Positions 5,710-10,216 of a stretch of DNA of 10,216 bases are shown piece by piece (positions within the stretch are counted from its first letter, which is position 1; the number at the start of each line of letters is the position of its first letter). The stretch covers positions 1 through 10,216 of the forward strand of contig JALHSX010000013.1 in NCBI GenBank assembly GCA_022865445.1. Direction: 5' to 3'. The translations under genes were made by a program, and so were the position numbers. The notes under the pieces are model-generated. The model was not told the DNA's origin and made no database searches. It saw nothing but the letters and a program-made list of their open reading frames with translations. This DNA comes from Thermoplasmata archaeon. Its GTDB lineage: Archaea; Thermoplasmatota; Thermoplasmata; UBA10834.

Positions 5710-7395
5710 CTAGACTACGCGGTCCGCATTGTCCCCGCTCGCAAGAGAGTGATCTATATCATGTCCAGAAGGTGGAACAGGAACCGGTGGTTTCGGGATC
5801 TGCATGACAATCCGGAGAGTTCCGATCGACTCTGCTCCGACAAGCCTCTCCGCTCGGATTTCTCCTCCGAGGAGCTGAAGAACGGAAGCGAGAAACGATG
5901 GGTCCGAGAAGACTCCTCGTCTCATCCGCTCGGCGGCGTCAAAAACACCGATCGTTGAGAGGTCCAGGCTCTCAGGCACATAGACTTTAGAGAAGTCCAC
6001 TTGCACATGCCAGAACGGGGTCTTCATTCGGTCCTCGATCTCACTGATTCTCGCTACGACAGTGATGGCATCATGTATGGAGTGCCTCGCCCCTAAATCA
6101 AGGATCTCAACGATGACATCCTCGATACTGTCTGCCCCCGCAAAGCTAATTGGCACTCGTGCAGGGGACTCGAGGACGAGATTGAGTTTCCTTTTCGGAT
6201 TCCTTTGCTCGAGCAACGTCTTCCCGCTTCGGAAGGCATCTCCAAGGTCCAGGCTTGAGGCATGACCTACAGCCAAATCTCTCACGATTTCAGACAGCTT
6301 TCTCATGCGGACAATCGAAGAAGATGCATGATCGATCTGGTCCACAATACTCCTGGAGTACTTCACTATCTTAGGTGGTACCCTTTCATCCCCCGAAATT
6401 ATCTCAGCGTAAGATTTCACTGGCGTGATGAAGTTCACCATGTCGTGAGCTAGGAAGTCCATGTAGGTCTGAGCTCTCGCTGTGGCCTCGTCGGTCTCCC
6501 TCTTTTTCTTGGCCAAGTCCCCGAGCGCTTTGGTCAATCTCCGCTCTTCACTCGCCAACCTTTCGTAAGGTCTGGCGACTGAGGCCTCAAACAGGGCCAG
6601 GAAAATGAAAGCGAAACTGGCAAACCCGAAAACGTGGCCCGCGAGGTTCATCAGGCCATACACGTTCTTATAGAGGGTGAAAAGTGACTCCTCGAATATG
6701 GCAAGAACCATAGCCGCCATCAGGAAAGCCAACGCCGGATCCCTCGTCTTTGTCATGAGACTCCAATACTTTAGAACGGCGGCTAGTAGAATACCCATGA
6801 TCACATACTCGAGTGCCACCTTCAACCCCGTGAGTCCTACGCCTGGGATAATTAACGGCGGAAAGAGGTCTATGAACCAGGTGAAGATAGAAATCAAGAC
6901 AACCGAAAAAATCAGGAAAGAAGCGAGGATTGGTTTCGGTCGAATCAATCTTGACGGATGGCTCGACGAAAGGAATAATGCGACGGCCAGAGTGGTTGCG
7001 AACGTGAGTCGAGCTGCAATCCAGAAGTATATAGGCCGGTTCACGTCTGGCTCGATAAGGTTGGGCATACCTTGGTAGCTCAATGTGTGCGCTATATGGA
7101 GTAAACCAACCGAGAGGAAAGCCGATCCTATGAACAAGCTCCGCGCGTCCTTTGCGTACTTGCGCGCTGACCAACGAACGCTGAATATAGAGAGAGAGAC
7201 AGCAATGGTGAAAACCTCTATAGCGATGTGCATCGGCAAGAACTTCGCGCCTGCGAGTGTTGTCGCATTCTGGCTCGCGAGGAGCAGAACGGACAGGTAG
7301 GCGGCTGCGGCGACAGCCGTTATCAGCAAGAGGATTTTCACTTCTCTTCTTCTCCAGACAGGAACTGATTCCAGAGTCCGTCTAAAGCGTATCAT
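5710..7395 (-). CDS. MASE3-type membrane histidine kinase with degenerate ATP-binding domain
   Basis: This 561-residue protein has about seven or eight hydrophobic helices between residues 20 and 290. They contain the block GLLHIAHTLSYQGMP (H100, H103), characteristic of the MASE3 membrane sensor domain. A short coiled coil (about 290-315) leads to a DHp helix with LAHDMVNFITPV, H317 being the likely phospho-acceptor. The C-terminal domain should bind ATP, but it reads ILDLGARHSI where an N-box asparagine is expected. No DxGxG motif is visible, although a late LLGGEIRAE block and strand are recognisable. It may therefore be a pseudokinase, or depend on a partner for phosphotransfer. The tail is proline-rich. 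ATG 7395 is chosen because GAGGT lies six bases upstream. The open frame extends further into the response regulator gene but has no start signal there. It lies 46 bases downstream of that gene and is probably co-transcribed. The ligand is unknown. Confidence 0.88.
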   Translation of the reverse strand: MIRFRRTLESVPVWRRREVKILLLITAVAAAAYLSVLLLASQNATTLAGAKFLPMHIAIEVFTIAVSLSIFSVRWSARKYAKDARSLFIGSAFLSVGLLHIAHTLSYQGMPNLIEPDVNRPIYFWIAARLTFATTLAVALFLSSSHPSRLIRPKPILASFLIFSVVLISIFTWFIDLFPPLIIPGVGLTGLKVALEYVIMGILLAAVLKYWSLMTKTRDPALAFLMAAMVLAIFEESLFTLYKNVYGLMNLAGHVFGFASFAFIFLALFEASVARPYERLASEERRLTKALGDLAKKKRETDEATARAQTYMDFLAHDMVNFITPVKSYAEIISGDERVPPKIVKYSRSIVDQIDHASSSIVRMRKLSEIVRDLAVGHASSLDLGDAFRSGKTLLEQRNPKRKLNLVLESPARVPISFAGADSIEDVIVEILDLGARHSIHDAITVVARISEIEDRMKTPFWHVQVDFSKVYVPESLDLSTIGVFDAAERMRRGVFSDPSFLASVLQLLGGEIRAERLVGAESIGTLRIVMQIPKPPVPVPPSGHDIDHSLASGDNADRVV

Positions 7396-7401
7396 GCCAT
7401 G

Positions 7402-7406
7402 ACCTC
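7402..7406 (-). promoter_or_regulatory. Ribosome binding site of the MASE3 kinase
   Basis: GAGGT lies six bases before the ATG at 7395 and decides this start over upstream in-frame codons that overlap the response regulator gene. Confidence 0.65.
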
Positions 7407-7441
7407 TTCGAACGGCCGATGTACAATTGCAGTCATTGGGG

Positions 7442-7810
7442 CTACCCTTTCTCGACAACCTGTTTGATGGTGGACACGAACTCCTTGAGATCAAACGGCT
7501 TTCTGACGAATCCAACAGCGCCGCTTGCCATGGCAGCTGACTTCGCGGTCGCATCTGCACTGATGAAGAGAATTTTCAGATGTGGATCCATCCGCAGCAG
7601 GATCAGGGTGGTTTCCACGCCGCTTTTCATGGGCAGCCGATGATCCATCAGGACAACGTCGGGACGCGGTTTCATTTCCTTGAGTTTCTGGATTGCCTCC
7701 TCTCCATCGTAGGACCAACCGATGAGCTCGAACCCGTGTATCTTTAGTATCTCGCGATAGGTCTCGATGACCATGCGATCATCCTCGACTATGAACACTC
7801 GGATCGTCAA
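7442..7810 (-). CDS. Single-domain response regulator (CheY-like receiver)
   Basis: This protein of about 122 residues is a receiver with no output domain. From the TTG start, the acidic pair is D10/D11, the phospho-acceptor is D56 in DVVLMDHRLP, S84 lies in FISAD and K104 in VRKPF. All conserved positions are present, so it should be phosphorylatable. It precedes the MASE3 kinase by 46 bases on the same strand, so the two probably form a cognate pair. With no DNA-binding domain, it must act through protein contacts or as a phosphate relay. A GTG three codons upstream (7819) is also possible. TTG 7810 is preferred because GAGGTG lies six bases before it, whereas the GTG overlaps that site. 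An upstream ORF ends with TGA one base before the TTG, suggesting translational coupling. Confidence 0.92.
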   Translation of the reverse strand: MTIRVFIVEDDRMVIETYREILKIHGFELIGWSYDGEEAIQKLKEMKPRPDVVLMDHRLPMKSGVETTLILLRMDPHLKILFISADATAKSAAMASGAVGFVRKPFDLKEFVSTIKQVVEKG

Positions 7811-7811
7811 C

Positions 7812-8078
7812 TCACCCACCTCTAGAAGGCAATATCAGTATCTTCTTACCTTTCGAAGAACCTCGAAAAACCACATCTTGAACCGAAATCCTGGCTCCCA
7901 AGTGACTCGCAAACGCTGAACATATCATGGGACTCGATGCCACCCCGCGAGGCGCACTCATCCTAGATTGCTCGCAGGAGGACCTTTTCATGTGAAGGAG
8001 GGCGTCGCCAACGCACCTACTGAGTATCCTGTATGGCAGAGGGAACAACCTCAGGACGCCTTCGAACCACAGACGCAT
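7812..8078 (-). CDS. Small ORF of unknown function upstream of the response regulator
   Basis: I do not recognise this 88-residue product. It is basic, with a hydrophobic N-terminal stretch (WFEGVLRLFPLPY), four cysteines spread through it and a C-terminal KGKKILILPSRGG. Two facts favour a real gene: a GATATATC box lies 36 bases before its ATG, and its TGA is separated from the response regulator TTG by one base (TGAGTTG), a coupling arrangement. Against it, no clear Shine-Dalgarno sequence is present and no domain is evident. It could be a leader ORF, a remnant of a larger gene, or untranslated leader sequence. Confidence 0.35.
   Translation of the reverse strand: MRLWFEGVLRLFPLPYRILSRCVGDALLHMKRSSCEQSRMSAPRGVASSPMICSAFASHLGARISVQDVVFRGSSKGKKILILPSRGG
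7817..7822 (-). promoter_or_regulatory. Ribosome binding site of the response regulator
   Basis: GAGGTG lies six bases before the TTG at 7810. It overlaps the alternative GTG start at 7819, which argues against that codon. The site falls inside the last codons of the upstream small ORF. Confidence 0.6.
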
Positions 8079-8110
8079 ATTCTCGCCACAAGCCGAAGCG
8101 AATCGTTAGA

Positions 8111-8118
8111 GATATATC
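8111..8118 (-). promoter_or_regulatory. Putative TATA box of the small ORF-receiver-kinase operon
   Basis: The palindrome GATATATC would place transcription start near 8088, about ten bases before the small ORF's ATG. No other good TATA-like box is seen closer to the response regulator, so the genes probably share this promoter. Confidence 0.5.
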
Positions 8119-8245
8119 GACTGCATTTCCAGCAAAATCAATGATTGTGTTCCAGGGACTTATAGTATCACACCGAAAAAGCCATCTGCTGCCGCGAACC
8201 CGGTGATTCTGCCGTTGGTGGGTTACTCCACCTTCCGCGGGCAAT

Positions 8246-8255
8246 GGATTTATCA
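8246..8255 (+). promoter_or_regulatory. Putative TATA box of the HAD hydrolase gene
   Basis: GGATTTATCA is centred about 57 bases before the ATG at 8308, giving a leader of about 30 nt that contains GGTTGGTG, a partial Shine-Dalgarno match. Confidence 0.4.
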
Positions 8256-8307
8256 TCACGATACACGATGAGTTACATTCCGTCGCAACGGGTTGGTGTC
8301 TCTTGAA

Positions 8308-8832
8308 ATGATCCGTGCGTTGGTGTTTGACTGGGGCGATACCGTAATGCGTGTCTTCCCGGAATTCTCAGGACCCATGGCACATTGGCCCAAAGTGGAG
8401 GCCGTGCCTGGAATCGAAAACGCGCTGAGAGCGGCAAAGCCGAGCTACGTAATTGCTCTCGCCTCAAACGCTTCCGACTCAGGATCCGGTCTCGTCAGGG
8501 ACGCTCTCGAAAGAGCTGGCCTGGAGAAGTACTTCAACGAAGTTTTCACGGCACGAGATCTCGACGCTACGAAACCGAACTCCGCCTTCTACCGCGGCAT
8601 CCTACGCAAGCTGGAATTGGCACCAGACGAGGCCGTGATGATCGGAGATCATTTCGAGACGGACATCGCTGGAGCCAAGAAGACCGGCCTTTGGACCATC
8701 TGGTACAATCCATCGGACAAGGAACCTCCGATTGGCCTTGAGGGGATGGCTGACGTAGTGATTCAGAGATACTCCGATATGGAGAATGCATTGATGATGA
8801 TCTCCGGCAGGGCCTCGAGGACCATGTCCTAG
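8308..8832 (+). CDS. HAD-superfamily hydrolase with variant motif I
   Basis: This is a cytoplasmic enzyme of about 174 residues from the HAD (haloacid dehalogenase) family, usually phosphatases acting through an aspartyl-phosphate. Motif I is FDWGDTV with nucleophile D8, motif II is ALASN with S53, motif III is TKPN with K89, and motif IV is GDHFETD with D114 and D119. The spacing, and the insert between motifs I and II, resemble small phosphoglycolate phosphatase-like members. In motif I the usual second aspartate (D+2, the general acid) is glycine and the next residue is aspartate, so catalysis may be altered. The substrate cannot be named. ATG 8308 is preferred: it starts directly before the MIRALVFD strand and has GGTG nine bases upstream. 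TTG 8293 and GTG 8296 are in-frame alternatives. The stop overlaps that of the convergent nikR gene. Confidence 0.9.
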   Translation: MIRALVFDWGDTVMRVFPEFSGPMAHWPKVEAVPGIENALRAAKPSYVIALASNASDSGSGLVRDALERAGLEKYFNEVFTARDLDATKPNSAFYRGILRKLELAPDEAVMIGDHFETDIAGAKKTGLWTIWYNPSDKEPPIGLEGMADVVIQRYSDMENALMMISGRASRTMS

Positions 8833-9242
8833 TCAGCTGAGCGCGAAGTGGATATGAATCTGATTGACCTGACGCCTTTGACCTTCCGAATCTTGCCAAG
8901 AATCTCTCGCAACCTGCCGTTGGGGCCCCTCGCAATGAAGACCTCCATGCACTGTCCCTTCTCAAGGTGCAGGTGAAGCATCATCTGAATCTCCTCGTAC
9001 CTATGCTGCAACACGGAAAGCTCACCCCTCGGCCCTATTTCGTCGTAGATCATCGTTATGACGATCTGATTCTCACCTTCGGTGCTGTCCCACTCAGCCT
9101 CATCAACGAAGGAACGCATCGACTCGCGCATCGCGTCCGAACGCGATCTGAATCCCTTCGAAGCTAGGATTTCGTCGAACCGGCTCAATAGCTCGCTGGG
9201 CACGGAAATGCTCACTATCGTCATCTTCTCGTCTCGGGCCAT
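8829..9242 (-). CDS. nikR: NikR-type nickel-responsive transcriptional regulator
   Basis: This 137-residue protein has the two-domain NikR layout. Residues 7-50 form a ribbon-helix-helix DNA-binding domain: a TIVSISVP strand, then helices with SRSDAMRESM. Residues 58-135 form an ACT-like metal-binding and tetramerisation domain. The nickel ligands are visible: H80, H90, H92 and C98, with H-x-H-x5-C spacing as in E. coli NikR (H87, H89, C95). It should repress nickel uptake or nickel-enzyme genes when nickel is plentiful. No such target lies in the window, so it probably acts elsewhere. ATG 9242 is supported by a TATA-like box about 27 bases upstream (leaderless). M7 at 9224 is an alternative. 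It has its own promoter although it follows the hisE-PHP pair on the same strand. Confidence 0.93.
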   Translation of the reverse strand: MARDEKMTIVSISVPSELLSRFDEILASKGFRSRSDAMRESMRSFVDEAEWDSTEGENQIVITMIYDEIGPRGELSVLQHRYEEIQMMLHLHLEKGQCMEVFIARGPNGRLREILGKIRKVKGVRSIRFISTSRSAD

Positions 9243-9263
9243 GCGCAGTCGAGCTATTTTAGT

Positions 9264-9273
9264 CTTATTAAGA
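9264..9273 (-). promoter_or_regulatory. Putative TATA box of nikR
   Basis: The minus strand reads TCTTAATAAG, centred 26-27 bases before the ATG at 9242, consistent with a leaderless mRNA. A second A/T-rich box, TAAAATAG at 9254-9261, would instead suit the internal ATG at 9224. Confidence 0.45.
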
Positions 9274-9307
9274 ACCCATGACAGAATGAATAACCGGGCA
9301 GACTGGC

Positions 9308-9976
9308 CTATAGCCTGCCAAGCCTCTTCAGAATTTCCTCGGGCGTGGAGACGAGGGCCTCTCGAATCTCCTCAGGCATCATTCCAGCTCCGCGCGCAAC
9401 AGTGTTTGCAAACGCCATAGAGCTAAGGTCGTCTGGAGAATGGGCATCAGTGTTCACTACAAGCTTAGCTTTCAGATCCTTCGCAAGGGACGCGACATGG
9501 CCGTTCGCAAGTGAATGACCTCGGCGGCAAGAGATTTCCAAGAAGACATCGTTCTTCGCCGCAAGCTCAACCTCGTCGATAGAGATCATGCCTGGGTGTG
9601 CCAATATGTCCACCTCGGGGTTCGAGACCGCCTTGCGGTTCGTACCTTTCTCGACTGGTTCGACTGGCGTCTCCCCATGGATTAAGATCAGCTCGGCACC
9701 CGCTTTCCGCGACTTCCTTATGGCATCATCCAAGTACTTGACCGGGACGTGAGTGAGCTCCACGCCGGGGATAGCTTCTATTCCCCAAGCGTCAGCCCGC
9801 TTGCAGTCTCTAGCGAGCGCTTTTACGACTTCCTCAAGGTTTGAGAAAGAAGCGTGGTCGGTTAGAGCGATTGCTCTGTGATCAGCAGCTGCCGCTCTCC
9901 TAATCAGTTCCATCGGCAGGAGTTCGCCGTCGCTCAAGATCGTGTGCATGTGGAAATCACATCTCCTAGCTCTCAT
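9308..9976 (-). CDS. PHP-domain phosphoesterase, histidinol phosphate phosphatase-like
   Basis: This is a 222-residue protein of the polymerase and histidinol phosphatase (PHP) fold, a metal-dependent phosphoesterase. The metal ligands are largely intact: H9 and H11 in DFHMHT, D16 and E18 in SDGE, H41 in LTDH, E73 in GVELTH, H99 in LIHGE, H126 in AHPGM, and D176 and H178 in NTDAH. Archaeal homologues are commonly annotated 'histidinol phosphate phosphatase domain-containing'. Its ATG overlaps the hisE stop (ATGA), so the two are translationally coupled. A role in histidine synthesis (histidinol-phosphate dephosphorylation) is therefore plausible. Retained metal ligands argue against it being the RNase P p30 subunit, which shares the fold. 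Another phosphoesterase substrate remains possible. The length is normal for the archaeal group. Confidence 0.9.
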   Translation of the reverse strand: MRARRCDFHMHTILSDGELLPMELIRRAAAADHRAIALTDHASFSNLEEVVKALARDCKRADAWGIEAIPGVELTHVPVKYLDDAIRKSRKAGAELILIHGETPVEPVEKGTNRKAVSNPEVDILAHPGMISIDEVELAAKNDVFLEISCRRGHSLANGHVASLAKDLKAKLVVNTDAHSPDDLSSMAFANTVARGAGMMPEEIREALVSTPEEILKRLGRL

Positions 9977-10216
9977 TTCCTTCTACCCTCCAATTCAGCA
10001 TGTATCTCATCCATCGATATACCCTCATCGTAAAGCAAGACCATAAGATGATACATCAGGTCACCCGCTTCGTAGACGAGTTCCTTCCGCGATTTGTCCT
10101 TCGCAGCGATCATGACCTCCGAGCTCTCCTCTGCGATCTTCTTGAGCAGAAGATTCCGGTTCATGAAAAGCTTGCATGTATAGGATGAGTCGGACGGGTT
10201 GGCTTTCCGCTCGTCG
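9973..10216 (-). CDS. hisE: Phosphoribosyl-ATP pyrophosphohydrolase (5' end cut by right edge)
   Basis: This enzyme performs the second step of histidine biosynthesis, removing pyrophosphate from phosphoribosyl-ATP. The visible 80 residues include SSYTCKLF, KKIAEESSEVMIAAK and LVYEAGDLMYHL. The E-x2-E and E-x2-D positions of the latter two bind magnesium in this MazG-like all-alpha fold. The frame stays open to the window edge upstream of the ATG at 10164. Because SYTxKL is part of the conserved N-terminus, that ATG is internal and the true start lies outside. Only about 10-20 residues should be missing. It stands alone rather than fused to HisI, as is usual in archaea. Its TGA overlaps the ATG of the PHP gene, and a purine-rich AGAAGGAA before the overlap could serve that start. 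Confidence 0.93.
   Translation of the reverse strand, partial: DERKANPSDSSYTCKLFMNRNLLLKKIAEESSEVMIAAKDKSRKELVYEAGDLMYHLMVLLYDEGISMDEIHAELEGRRK

Larger units (their letters stand above)
8079..8307. other. Divergent intergenic region between two-component genes and HAD gene
   Basis: No convincing gene is present. It holds the GATATATC box reading left and a GGATTTATCA box reading right. Between them is a perfect 5-bp inverted repeat, GGTGG-GTTACT-CCACC (8217-8232), inside a wider CCGCG/CGCGG pairing (8192-8196 with 8236-8240). These repeats could be a regulator site or an RNA fold, but nothing identifies them further. Confidence 0.5.

Noticed and set aside
7396..7560. Longer form of the MASE3 kinase starting inside the response regulator gene
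   Set aside because: The extra 55 residues are out-of-frame response regulator sequence. A good GAGGT site points to the ATG at 7395.
8017..8259. 80-residue minus-strand ORF upstream of the two-component genes
   Set aside because: It spans the putative TATA box and overlaps the better-placed 88-residue ORF in another frame. It has no start signal or domain.
9973..10164. Complete 63-residue HisE starting at the ATG at 10164
   Set aside because: The frame continues upstream with the conserved SSYTCKLF segment, so this ATG is internal and the gene is truncated by the window edge.
1..10216. CRISPR array, insertion sequence or toxin-antitoxin pair
   Set aside because: No regularly spaced repeats, transposase motifs or terminal inverted repeats were seen. 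The only ribbon-helix-helix protein has nickel ligands and matches NikR, not an antitoxin.

Overview
The window looks like part of an archaeal chromosome, most likely euryarchaeal and perhaps of the Thermoplasmatota or methanogen type. Four things point that way. Both tRNA genes carry a short intron at position 37/38, and each intron folds into a bulge-helix-bulge motif. TATA-like boxes lie about 27 bases before several starts, some of which look leaderless. There is a receiver-multi-PAS histidine kinase with an 'RHDALNQL' H-box. The separate nadE, nikR, hisE and PHP genes are of archaeal type. The lineage is inferred from these traits and was not tested by a search.

Layout from left to right. 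Positions 1-2952 (minus) hold a large hybrid sensor kinase: a receiver, six PAS domains and a DHp H-box. It runs off the left edge before its ATP-binding domain. A tRNA-Ser(GGA) gene with a 21-nt intron follows (3030-3135, minus). Next is a divergent pair: a nitrilase-fold amidase (minus) and nadE, an NAD+ synthetase without a glutaminase domain (plus). Together they could form a two-gene glutamine-dependent NAD+ synthetase. A tRNA-Glu(CTC) gene with a 27-nt intron follows (5021-5122, plus). The stretch 5123-5709 is poorly coding. It holds a possible two-helix membrane peptide, a tRNA-like minihelix and a possible small structured RNA behind a promoter-like box.

Positions 5710-7810 (minus) hold a two-component pair: a stand-alone receiver and, 46 bases downstream, a MASE3-type membrane histidine kinase whose ATP-binding domain looks degenerate. 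A small ORF of unknown function ends one base before the receiver start. All three may be expressed from a GATATATC box at 8111-8118. On the right are a HAD-family hydrolase (plus), a NikR-type nickel-responsive regulator that converges on it with overlapping stop codons, and a hisE-PHP pair with an ATGA overlap, probably the end of a histidine-biosynthesis cluster. hisE is cut by the right edge.

The window mostly combines known families: signal transduction, NAD and histidine biosynthesis, and nickel regulation. I found no clear defence, mobile or CRISPR system. The least explained parts are 5480-5660, the degenerate kinase with its coupled upstream ORF, and the amidase/nadE pair.
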